Shown in pieces: positions 52,848-60,492 of a stretch of DNA of 64,000 bases. This DNA comes from Terriglobia bacterium (GTDB taxonomy: Bacteria > Acidobacteriota > Terriglobia > Terriglobales > Acidobacteriaceae), in NCBI GenBank assembly GCA_020073385.1, contig JAIQFH010000002.1, positions 124,001 to 188,000 on the forward strand, written 5' to 3'. Every line of letters begins with the position of its first letter. The first letter of the stretch is position 1. Made by a program: the position numbers and the translations under genes. The notes under the pieces were generated by a model, which saw nothing but the letters and a program-made list of their open reading frames with translations, made no database searches and was not told the origin of the DNA.

Positions 52848-54109
52848 AGTTCACCTCGCAGGGCGAATACCGGATCAAGGCTGACGGCACGCCGGATGGC
52901 CATCGCGCTTCCGGCAAAAGTGACGATCACGGCGATGGCGAGGATCACCGGCAAGAGCACGGGAGAAATCGAAATCTGGGAATTGAAGATCGAGTGGCCG
53001 ATTTGATGGGCGAGAGCCGAGCCAATTCCAAAACCTACGGCACCGCCGATCAAGGCCATCAATGCCGCCTCGGCGAAGAACACTGAGGCCACGGCGAGCT
53101 TTCCTGCGCCCAGTGCTTTCATCAAACCGACCTCAGCGCGTCGTTCGAAGATGGCCGTCGCCATCGCGGCGGATACGGCGAGTCCAGACGCGAACAACGC
53201 CGCGAGCGTAATCAGAAAGATCAGGCCTTCGATGCGTGTCAGCACCGCGCCTTCGTTCTGCGCGACCTGGCGAATCTGCTCGGCGTGGGAGTGTGACATG
53301 GCTTCGGTGAGCTGCAACGCGATCGCCTGCGGGTACGGCGTGCAATACCAGCGGTCGTAGATCGCTCCGGACAAGCTCTTGGGATCGCGGCGGGCGAAGG
53401 CATCTTCCGGCTTGGTGAGGGCGCTGACGTAGACGCGCTTTACGGCGTCGGGCTTGCCAAGGATTTCTTGCGCCAGGCTCAGGGGCGCGATCACTTCGTC
53501 GTCCTCTGCGCCGCCAGTCGAGAGAATCCCATCAATGCGGCACTGGCGGCCAGAGATCGTAATCGTATTGCCGGGTTTCTGGTTGAGTTTGGCGGCCAGT
53601 CGTTCGCCAATCAGAACGTCGCGTGAATTGTCGTCCGGCCACGCACCCGAGACCTTCCACCAGGGATAGAGAGTCTTGGCTCCGGTGACGAATTCTTCAT
53701 TTCCGTAGGAGACCTTCTTAGCGAAGTAGGTTCCCGTTAAGGTGACATCCTGCGGTTTTCCTTCATGCGGAATCGCAGCGCTCACGGGAAGGATGGGGGC
53801 AAATCCGACAATGTTGTTGTGCCAGAAGATCCCCTTGATCTTGGGAAGGTCAGCTTCGCTGAGGAATGCGCCGTCGGTGGGCGGCTTCAAGTTGACTCCA
53901 CCGATTTCCACGTCTAGGGAATCTTCCTGCGGAGTAACGACGAGATTCGCGCCAATCGTCCGCAGTTCGCGGTTGATTTTGTCGCCGATATCGGTGGCGA
54001 CGGCGATCATGGCCGTGGCTACGGTGACGCCAAGGGTAATCGCGGCTCCGGCCAGGACCTTGCGCCGCTTCTGCCGCCGGAAGGATTCGTATACGAGTCG
54101 GACGAACAT
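52844..54109 (-). CDS. FtsX/MacB-type ABC permease of the iron operon (first)
   Basis: 421 residues with an N-terminal helix (LAGAAITLGVTVATAMIAVA), a periplasmic MacB-like core (RTIGANLVVTPQEDSLDVEI, WWKVSGAWPDDNSRDVLIGE, GRQCRIDGILSTGGAEDDEV) and the FtsX helices (FLITLAALFASGLAVSAAMA, FERRAEVGLMKALGAGKLAV). ATG 54109 is 3 bases after the FTR1 stop. In the Campylobacter p19 and FetMP type loci, such permease pairs accompany FTR1 and DUF2318 in iron uptake. Confidence 0.9.
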   Translation of the reverse strand: MFVRLVYESFRRQKRRKVLAGAAITLGVTVATAMIAVATDIGDKINRELRTIGANLVVTPQEDSLDVEIGGVNLKPPTDGAFLSEADLPKIKGIFWHNNIVGFAPILPVSAAIPHEGKPQDVTLTGTYFAKKVSYGNEEFVTGAKTLYPWWKVSGAWPDDNSRDVLIGERLAAKLNQKPGNTITISGRQCRIDGILSTGGAEDDEVIAPLSLAQEILGKPDAVKRVYVSALTKPEDAFARRDPKSLSGAIYDRWYCTPYPQAIALQLTEAMSHSHAEQIRQVAQNEGAVLTRIEGLIFLITLAALFASGLAVSAAMATAIFERRAEVGLMKALGAGKLAVASVFFAEAALMALIGGAVGFGIGSALAHQIGHSIFNSQISISPVLLPVILAIAVIVTFAGSAMAIRRAVSLDPVFALRGEL

Positions 54110-54112
54110 CGG

Positions 54113-55366
54113 TTACTGTTGCGCGAACATGCGGCTTCCGCCCGCGATGTCGGCCTCCTGAATGATGATGGCGTCGGCGGTCTGCGTGGCTTTCAGCGGC
54201 ACCGGATTGCAGCCACCTGCCGTGCCTACGGACTGCGGATTAATCGGAGCGGCGCAGTTCTTGCAGATCACTTCGTTGCCTTTCTTGTAGAAGCCCACCG
54301 CGCCGCAGATTTCGCAGGCGTCGAATACCGTGGCGATCTTGCCGTCGGGTTTCTGATAAAGCCAGAAGCGGACTGGAGTTCCGTTCTCCTTCGCCTGGTA
54401 ACGGTGCAGATCGCCGTCGGCGACCTGCGAGAGCGGAATCTTTATTTCGCCGTTGGTGAATGTGACTTCTGTAGCGGGCGACAGCGCGCTGACATTCTTG
54501 GTGTAAACGAATTCGAGAGTGACCATGGCGATCAGCAGGAAGGAGAACGTATAGACCGATCCCATCCAGAGACGCTCGCGGCGGGCCGTCCACTCGGCCT
54601 TGCGGCGCTCTGCCGAGGATGCCGAGGCATCGAGAGCAGGCGCGCGACGCTTGGCCTCAAACAGCACCATCAGGGCGGCCATAGCGAAGATGGTGACAAA
54701 GAAGAACCAGTCGTTGCTGACGATGGGACCAATGATGGCCATCTCGCGCTTGGAAGAGGCAATGAAGCCGCTTTCGGAGAGCTCGTGCAGGCCGGAGATG
54801 ATCAGCTGAGCCGCCACTAAAAACATGATCGCGGTCGTGACCCGGAAGAACTTCTGCAGGTTGACGCGCACGCTGCCCTTCACAAAGATCACACCAAAGG
54901 CGATCGCAGCGATCAGGCCGAGCAAGGTTCCCAGGAAGCTCATCAATTCGGTGGAGTTCAGGCTGACACCGGCCAGGATGAGCACCGTCTCTGCACCTTC
55001 ACGGAGCACCATGAGGAAGATGAAGATGAACAGGCCGAACCACGCATCGTTTCCTGCGAGCAGGCCGACTTTGCCTTCGATCTCACCCTTCATCTTGCGG
55101 CCGGTCTTCATCATAAAAACGACCATCGTCACGACGAAGAAAGCGGCGACCAACTGAACCCAGCCCTCAAACACGTCTTCGTTCAGGTGGGCACGGGAGA
55201 TCACGACGGCGACTCCGATGCTTCCCAGAAACGCCGCCCCCAGGGCGGCATAGACGGTCTTGCGCAGCTCTGCGCGCCCGATCTTGGTCAGGTAGGCCAG
55301 GGTGATGCCGACGATCAGTGCTGCCTCGACCCCCTCGCGCAGGGTGATGATGAACGCCTGTAACAT
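54113..55366 (-). CDS. FTR1-family iron permease fused to DUF2318
   Basis: 417 residues. The first ~285 are a multi-helix iron permease with both FTR1/EfeU signatures: REGVEA (Arg10-Ala15) and REGAET (Arg122-Thr127), whose Glu residues carry ferric iron. After a last helix comes a C-terminal DUF2318 domain: GEIKIPLSQVADGDLHRYQA, FWLYQKPDGKIATVF, then CEICGAV, ICKNCAAPI and GGCNPVP. The cysteines probably hold an iron-sulfur or other metal centre. FTR1 and DUF2318 are separate proteins in Campylobacter. It is the first gene of the operon, with a Fur-like box and a CRP-type site upstream. No P19/FetP gene follows. Confidence 0.93.
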   Translation of the reverse strand: MLQAFIITLREGVEAALIVGITLAYLTKIGRAELRKTVYAALGAAFLGSIGVAVVISRAHLNEDVFEGWVQLVAAFFVVTMVVFMMKTGRKMKGEIEGKVGLLAGNDAWFGLFIFIFLMVLREGAETVLILAGVSLNSTELMSFLGTLLGLIAAIAFGVIFVKGSVRVNLQKFFRVTTAIMFLVAAQLIISGLHELSESGFIASSKREMAIIGPIVSNDWFFFVTIFAMAALMVLFEAKRRAPALDASASSAERRKAEWTARRERLWMGSVYTFSFLLIAMVTLEFVYTKNVSALSPATEVTFTNGEIKIPLSQVADGDLHRYQAKENGTPVRFWLYQKPDGKIATVFDACEICGAVGFYKKGNEVICKNCAAPINPQSVGTAGGCNPVPLKATQTADAIIIQEADIAGGSRMFAQQ

Positions 55367-55480
55367 GCCTTAGATCTCGTTCCTTCCTGAACTTAACTCT
55401 TCGGATGTGCTGCGACCCGCCCGGCATCGGGAGGTATCGGGAAAGCCATCGAAAGAGCAGTTTTCAGGCCCGGATGATTT

Positions 55481-55504
55481 TGAAAATGAATTTCAATTTC
55501 AATT
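55481..55504. promoter_or_regulatory. Fur-like AT-rich repeat upstream of the iron operon
   Basis: TGAAAATGAATTTCA (55481-55495) is a 7-1-7 inverted repeat with one mismatch and resembles the Fur box core TGATAATNATTATCA. It is followed by a second TTTCAATT unit. It lies about 115 bases before the FTR1 start and would overlap a promoter read on the minus strand. Confidence 0.5.
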
Positions 55505-55557
55505 GTAAGGATATGCTTCTGCGGCTAAAACCGTCAATCCGGACCCTCACAACCACG

Positions 55558-55573
55558 TGTGATTAGGATCACA
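55558..55573. promoter_or_regulatory. CRP-type palindrome upstream of the iron operon
   Basis: TGTGATTAGGATCACA is an exact match to TGTGA-N6-TCACA, and the symmetry extends outward to CGTGTGA...TCACACG (55556-55575). It is about 190 bases upstream of the FTR1 start. Confidence 0.6.
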
Positions 55574-55652
55574 CGGTAGGATTTCCGGCCTGAATGGGGA
55601 TCGGGAAGTCATCGGAACGTAGCCCCCCCTGGGACTGGCTTCCTCTGCAGTC

Positions 55653-55710
55653 CTCTGTGACCTCGGTGGTGGGCAGACGACTCAGAGGATTCACCACAGA
55701 GGTCACAGAG
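55653..55710. repeat. Inverted repeat, CTCTGTGACCTCGGTGGTG type
   Basis: CTCTGTGACCTCGGTGGTG (55653-55671) and CACCACAGAGGTCACAGAG (55692-55710) pair with one mismatch. It lies between the M48 gene's stop and the iron-operon promoter region. Same style as the other CACAGAGG repeats. Confidence 0.75.
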
Positions 55711-55772
55711 GGCCACAGACGAAACTCAACTGCACCAAGTCAAAATCCCGACCCTGAGCATCTCACAATCGA

Positions 55773-56927
55773 TTAATGGACGAGAGTCATCAGGCTGCGT
55801 AGATTGCCTGTGCCACGGTCGGTATCTTCCTGCGGGGCACGGCGCAGGACTGGGGCCCTTGGATCCTCGTCTTCTCCGTGGCGACGCAACTGCACGGGAC
55901 CCTGGAGCGATAGGAGTCTCTCCTTGATGTCCTGAAATTCGTTGGTGTCGACGATGTAATCCTTGCGGCCGGGAAGGAACGTGGTGATCTCCAATTGCAA
56001 GCGGCGAATGCGGTCTTCCAGGAGTGGATAGTTCGAGAACCCGCGGGCTACTTGCGAATGGAAGGGCAGCTTGCTGGCGAAATGATAGCCGGGAATCTTG
56101 GCAAACATCGCCGCCCGGCCTGCCTCCATGGCATGCAGTTTTTCGAGAGCGGACAGCAGTGCTTCGGGGTCGTATCCCGCGGTGTATGCGTATTCGATGC
56201 CGAGCAGGTCGGCCTCATACTCGGAATCGCGGCTGAACTTCTTTACCGAGAGAGGGCCAGCCACCCCGCCGGCATCTTCCAGAACTATGCCCACCGGGCC
56301 GGCCAACAAAGAAAGGGAACCGGTAAAGCCGTACAGATTCTTGCGCGTAAGGGCACGAGTGGCGTGACGGGCGGCGACGTGGGCGATCTCGTGGGCCATG
56401 ACGCCGGCGAGTTCCGCTTCACTGTCGGCAGCGAAGATGAGAGCGCTATCCACGTAAAGAAAGCCGCCGGGAAGGCCGTAGGCGCGTGGGATCTCGCTGG
56501 AATCGATGAGCCTTACGGTGAAGGGAATCTCCGCATCGGAGTTGCGGACGATCTTCTGGGCGAGGCGGTTTACGTAATCGTTCAGGACGGGGTCGTTGAC
56601 GATACGGGAACCGCGGTCGAACGAGGCAGCCAGATTCTCTCCCAATTGGCGCTCGCGCTTCAGGGAGTAGATGTTGAATCCGCGGCCGATGCCCCGGTGA
56701 CCGATGCGGTTCACGTCGTATTTCGCAATCTTCTTGGGATCTTCCGGGCGCACCGGGTCCTTTTGCTGCGTAGTGTCAATGGAATCTTCGTCGGGGTCCG
56801 AAGTCGGCGTCTGCGCATTCGCGCAAATGGCAGCGAGGAGAACGGCGAATACGCACAGAAGGTTGAAAGAAGTTTCCCGGTGGCGGCTTACATCGAGAGC
56901 GGAACAGGATCGCATGGCCCACCCCAT
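55773..56927 (-). CDS. Exported M48-family zinc metallopeptidase
   Basis: 384 residues. After a signal peptide (FNLLCVFAVLLAAICANAQ) the peptidase domain shows SAALIF-type strand and AGVMAHEIAHVAARHATRAL with the zinc motif HEIAH, then the third ligand Glu in SEYEADLLGIEYAYTAGYDP. This is the M48 (BepA/YfgC-like or Oma1-like) layout, though without the C-terminal TPR of BepA. It probably acts on outer-membrane or periplasmic proteins. Start ATG 56927. It is followed downstream by the iron-operon repeats and preceded by the SprT-like gene. Confidence 0.88.
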   Translation of the reverse strand: MGWAMRSCSALDVSRHRETSFNLLCVFAVLLAAICANAQTPTSDPDEDSIDTTQQKDPVRPEDPKKIAKYDVNRIGHRGIGRGFNIYSLKRERQLGENLAASFDRGSRIVNDPVLNDYVNRLAQKIVRNSDAEIPFTVRLIDSSEIPRAYGLPGGFLYVDSALIFAADSEAELAGVMAHEIAHVAARHATRALTRKNLYGFTGSLSLLAGPVGIVLEDAGGVAGPLSVKKFSRDSEYEADLLGIEYAYTAGYDPEALLSALEKLHAMEAGRAAMFAKIPGYHFASKLPFHSQVARGFSNYPLLEDRIRRLQLEITTFLPGRKDYIVDTNEFQDIKERLLSLQGPVQLRRHGEDEDPRAPVLRRAPQEDTDRGTGNLRSLMTLVH

Positions 56928-57023
56928 CTGGGAGAGGCGAGGATTTTACAACGGGTTCAGGAATTCTGGGAACGAAAAATGCGCCAGATGGCCTAATTCC
57001 CGCGGCTTTTGGAGTATCGAGGA

Positions 57024-57710
57024 TTACAGGCGCTTCAGGAAGGCATTGGCCTCTGCCACTCGCGGGAAGAGCTTTTCCTCTGCCTGAAACTCCGACGAGT
57101 GGACGCAACGGCGGCTGCCACGCAGCTTCACGGGATGCTTCAGGTGGAGCATCTCGTGGTAGACGATGTATTCCAGCACGTACCGCGGCATGGCGGGATG
57201 ATCAAAGATGCGACTGATGATAATGGCATTGTGGGCGGGGTCGTAGTGGCCAAGAATGCGGCGGGTCTTGGTCTGGCTCCAACTCATCCGGGGCCGGGCC
57301 ATCAGACCGTGGAAGAAGCGGGTGTTCAGGTCTTCGAAGATGGTGTCGAGATCATAGAAGTGGCCGCGGGGCGAGCGCAGCAGCTTGCGGCCTCGCATCT
57401 GGCGGACCAGGTGGGCCTTGCGGACGATCTCGTGGCTGGCGACATATTTGCGATAGCGGGCGGCATAGCCGCGGTCGATGGGGCGGCGGTAGATCTTAGC
57501 CAACAGAATGTGCGCGATGGCCTTCAACACCGGCTCGGGCGCGCCTTCCAGCAGGTCTGAGAGGCGAACCAGCAGGCGGCCGTCGCGCAACCGGATGGTG
57601 TTGTTGACGTTGGCGAAGGCGAAGAACTCGATTTTCAGTTCGGGCGGGGAAGTGTGGGGACGAAGTTCGCAGTAAGTTTCCTGGAAGATTTCGAGAAGGC
57701 CGGGGCGCAC
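57024..57710 (-). CDS. SprT-like metalloprotease
   Basis: 228 residues from GTG 57710. The C-terminal half is SprT-like: LNTRFFHGLMARPRMSWS, a strand block (RRILGHYDPAHNAIIISRIF), the zinc motif YIVYHEMLHLKHP (His-Glu-x-x-His) and HSSEFQAEEKLFP, the downstream His and Glu region. The N-terminal ~100 residues are an extra helical domain (PEPVLKAIAHILLAKIYRRP). Cytoplasmic; the substrate is unknown. 96 bases before the M48 gene on the same strand. Confidence 0.82.
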   Translation of the reverse strand: MRPGLLEIFQETYCELRPHTSPPELKIEFFAFANVNNTIRLRDGRLLVRLSDLLEGAPEPVLKAIAHILLAKIYRRPIDRGYAARYRKYVASHEIVRKAHLVRQMRGRKLLRSPRGHFYDLDTIFEDLNTRFFHGLMARPRMSWSQTKTRRILGHYDPAHNAIIISRIFDHPAMPRYVLEYIVYHEMLHLKHPVKLRGSRRCVHSSEFQAEEKLFPRVAEANAFLKRL

Positions 57711-57766
57711 GGTGAGCGTAGATTAGCACGGGCAGTGGTGCTCGGGCGTCGGACCTCAGCCCTCGG

Positions 57767-57818
57767 GACCTCAGGCATCCGGCGTCAGGCGTCGAGCCTC
57801 AACCCAATGCCTGAGGTC
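57767..57818. repeat. Inverted repeat, GACCTCAGGCAT type
   Basis: GACCTCAGGCAT (57767-57778) and ATGCCTGAGGTC (57807-57818) pair perfectly. The loop contains GGCGTCAGGCGTCGAG, matching the repeat arms at 2782-2880. It lies between the SprT-like gene's start and the next gene's stop. Confidence 0.75.
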
Positions 57819-57845
57819 CGAGGTCTAGGGTCTGAGCGCCGCCCG

Positions 57846-58409
57846 CTACTCCGGGCTCACACCTGTTCCCTTTGAGGGGTTCTTGATCAATCTCTTGTGT
57901 TTTGCCAGCTCTTCCTGGTCTTCCAGCAGCTTGCGATGATCCTCCACGGAACTGTCGACGGTTTCGATCGCATTATTCAGAACGAATTCGTACTGCTGTG
58001 CCTCGGCTCCGGGGACGTTGGCCGCGTCTTTCAGGGCGCGCAGCTTGGCCTGGAATTCGGTATCGGCCTCAACGATGAGCTTGAGGGGTTTGCGGATGTC
58101 GTTTTTACGGTCGACGTACGTGTCGATGTTGTCGTTCAGTTCGTCGTAGAGAAGCTGGAAGTCGTCGAGCAGGTCGTGCGTCTGCTTAGCGCGGTCTTTG
58201 GTCTTGGGGTCGCTTCTGATCTCTTCCATCTTGACCAAGCGGGAGCGCGCAAACTGCAGGTAGAGGGGCAGGCGCAACTTCGGCTCCCAGCTAGTGTCGC
58301 GTACCTGATTAATCTCCGCCTGAGTCAGGGGATCGCGATGTCGCTGCGCGAATGCCATGGCTGGAATGAACATCAACAACAGTCCACACACTAGACGGGA
58401 TAGTTTCAT
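57846..58409 (-). CDS. Small exported helical protein, unknown function
   Basis: 187 residues. A signal peptide (LVCGLLLMFIPAMAFAQ) and long helices with charged character (FQLLYDELNDNIDTYVDRKN, DTEFQAKLRALKDAANVPGA, VDSSVEDHRKLLEDQEELAK). It begins inside the previous gene (4-base overlap at 58406-58409), so both are cotranscribed and probably act together. Their likely home is the periplasm. No family recognised; similar pairs are known to me from Terriglobia. Confidence 0.75.
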   Translation of the reverse strand: MKLSRLVCGLLLMFIPAMAFAQRHRDPLTQAEINQVRDTSWEPKLRLPLYLQFARSRLVKMEEIRSDPKTKDRAKQTHDLLDDFQLLYDELNDNIDTYVDRKNDIRKPLKLIVEADTEFQAKLRALKDAANVPGAEAQQYEFVLNNAIETVDSSVEDHRKLLEDQEELAKHKRLIKNPSKGTGVSPE

Positions 58410-58948
58410 TTGGCACCTTTAGGAAACATGGCCGCGAGCAAATCGTCGCGCACGCGCTCGAGGTGTTTGATCGCTTCTTTTAGCGGTCCTTGTTCCTCGC
58501 GGCCGACCACGTGTAGCAGATCATTCAATTTGCGCGTCATAGAGCGGATGGCGATTTCCGTTCGTTTTTGATGCTTGTGGGACTGAAGGGAGTAGTCGCG
58601 TGCGAGTTCAGAGAAAGCCACCACATCGGTCAAACTTGTCTGTGCCTTTTCGATGTCGTCGGCGGTGTATTGCTTGTTAGCCGCGTTCAGTTGCTTCTCC
58701 GCGATCTCCAGGCAAATCTTGGCCTTGTCGCCTACATTCGCTGCAGAAACACGCGCCTTCAGCTCTTCTACCGTGGGTTCCGTCCGGGCGGTTGCCGTAC
58801 TTCCGGCGAGGACGATAGCCAGCAGGAAGACGTTCGATAGCAGCCGGCGAAGCCGTGAGTCTGGGGCTGGAGGGGCCTGATACCCAGAAGGGCGCTTCGA
58901 CTTCGGTTGACCTGAACCTTCGAACGGTCGTGAGAAAATCCCCACCAT
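58406..58948 (-). CDS. Small exported helical protein, partner of the 57846 gene
   Basis: 180 residues from ATG 58948; the frame runs on upstream but with poor composition, and no good Shine-Dalgarno fixes the start. A signal or anchor segment (LSNVFLLAIVLAGSTATAR) is followed by helices (VEELKARVSAANVGDKAKIC, ADDIEKAQTSLTDVVAFSEL, LKEAIKHLERVRDDLLAAMF). Overlapping stop/start with the next gene indicates coupling. Function unknown; a helical bundle in the periplasm is likely. Confidence 0.65.
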   Translation of the reverse strand: MVGIFSRPFEGSGQPKSKRPSGYQAPPAPDSRLRRLLSNVFLLAIVLAGSTATARTEPTVEELKARVSAANVGDKAKICLEIAEKQLNAANKQYTADDIEKAQTSLTDVVAFSELARDYSLQSHKHQKRTEIAIRSMTRKLNDLLHVVGREEQGPLKEAIKHLERVRDDLLAAMFPKGAK

Positions 58949-59097
58949 GTCACAGAAAACGCGACAAGGATGGGGCACCCTCTGGAGTTTAATCGCCGAG
59001 CCAGTCCCATTCGCGGACGAAGACACAGAGTCCCGTCGCGAGCCTACCGCGCACTCTACTGAAGCATGCACCCCAAGCATGATCCGATATCCACGAC

Positions 59098-60492
59098 TTA
59101 CTTCTTCGGTTCGAGAGCAATCAACCGATGTTTCGCTTGCCACTCCTGATCAGGATACTTCCCGTTCGCCCCTTCGAGGAAGAGGTGATAGTTTGCCACC
59201 GCCTGTTTGACATCCCGAAGATGGTCGTACGCTGTTGCCCTGAGGAAATAGGTGATGGGAATTTCCTTGAGGAGTTTCGAGCGCGCGTCCAGTGCTTTTA
59301 ACGTCAAGGCATAGTCTTTGTTCTCGCTGGCCGCGAATGCCAGATCACCGTAGGCAGGTCCCAGGTCTGGCTTGAGTTTTACGGCGGTCAGCAACTCCTT
59401 TTGCGCGTCGGGAAACTTCTTCTGGCGCAGCAGGGCTTGGCCGAGTTCGTGGTGCAGTTCGGCATCGTCGGGATGAGCGGACAGGAGCGCCCGATATTCC
59501 GCCTCGGCCTTCTCCGGCTTCCCGGCGGCGGTGTAGAGCTCGGCCAGATCGCGTTGCACGGAAACGTCGGCCGGCGCCAGTTTGGCGGCGGTCTCGAGTT
59601 CGGCGATCGCATCATCAGGCTTGCTGTCCGCGGCGAGGATGCGGCCCAACTGAACGTGGGCGGCGACAAGTTCCGGACGCGCTGCGACCAGCTTCCGCAA
59701 TGCGGCGGCAGCCTCGGGGAAGCGGCGGCCACGCATGTAGATGTTGGCGAGCCCCGTGATCGCGTCCGAGGATGCCGGATCCAGGGCGAGCGCCTGTTTG
59801 TATTCGCTTTCAGCGTCGGAGAATTGGTTCTGTTTTTCCAGCAAGAGTCCGGCGGAGAGGTGCGGCTCGGGATCTTTGGGCTGCAAGGTGGCTGCCTGGC
59901 GATATGCGCCAACTGCCTCGTCGGGCTTTGGAAGTTCGAGAACATGGGCCAGAGAGATCCAGGCCCGGGCTTTACCTTCGGCCACGTGGCTTGTGGGCTT
60001 CAGTTGAGTGGCGGCGCGCAGGAATTGCTCGGCATCCGGCTGGTCGGATTTGGCAAGCTGCAGGCCGAGGTTCAGGTTCGATTCGAAAACGTCAGGTTTG
60101 GCGGATACGGACTTGCGGTAGGCAGCAATGGACTCGTCGGTTTTGCCAAGCGCATTCTCGACGAATCCGAGATCAAACCAGGCGACGTAGTTGCTGGGGT
60201 CCGTCTCGACTGCCTTCCGCAGAAGCACTTCGGCTTCGGCATAGTTCTTGGCCTGGATCAGTGCTTCCGCCTTGGTGAGTTCGGGGGATGGCGCTTCTGC
60301 CTCGGAAACCGTGGTGTGCCGAGTGGTCTGGCCGGGTTTGCGGTGCTGCTGGCTCGACGAGGAGTCCTGCGAAGTTTGCGATTGACCGGCGGTATCGCCC
60401 GAGAGCGCCAGTAATCCCGAGGCCGCACAAATAAAGACAACTGCGAAGATTCGGCTAGCCACGCCCATTCGAGCCTGATGCTCCGTTGCCAT
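59098..60492 (-). CDS. Exported TPR-repeat protein
   Basis: 464 residues with a signal peptide (IFAVVFICAASGLLALSGD) and a low-complexity Ser/Gln/Thr region, then a long series of TPR units from about residue 70 (AEVLLRKAVETDPSNYVAWF, DAEQFLRAATQLKPTSHVAE, SDAESEYKQALALDPASSDA, EAAAALRKLVAARPELVAAH, ADDSKP-type turns). The array probably forms a periplasmic scaffold for protein-protein contact. It starts within the 3' end of uvrA (38 bases; 14 if ATG 60468 is used), so it is likely cotranscribed with it, though a functional link is unclear. Confidence 0.85.
   Translation of the reverse strand: MATEHQARMGVASRIFAVVFICAASGLLALSGDTAGQSQTSQDSSSSQQHRKPGQTTRHTTVSEAEAPSPELTKAEALIQAKNYAEAEVLLRKAVETDPSNYVAWFDLGFVENALGKTDESIAAYRKSVSAKPDVFESNLNLGLQLAKSDQPDAEQFLRAATQLKPTSHVAEGKARAWISLAHVLELPKPDEAVGAYRQAATLQPKDPEPHLSAGLLLEKQNQFSDAESEYKQALALDPASSDAITGLANIYMRGRRFPEAAAALRKLVAARPELVAAHVQLGRILAADSKPDDAIAELETAAKLAPADVSVQRDLAELYTAAGKPEKAEAEYRALLSAHPDDAELHHELGQALLRQKKFPDAQKELLTAVKLKPDLGPAYGDLAFAASENKDYALTLKALDARSKLLKEIPITYFLRATAYDHLRDVKQAVANYHLFLEGANGKYPDQEWQAKHRLIALEPKK

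Noticed and set aside
55995..56996. 333-codon plus frame opposite the M48 peptidase
   Set aside because: The minus strand has HEIAH and the third zinc ligand. The plus frame has no recognisable domain.
59401..60414. 337-codon plus frame opposite the TPR gene
   Set aside because: Gly/Leu/Arg-rich reverse of a repetitive TPR sequence. The minus strand has regular TPR units.
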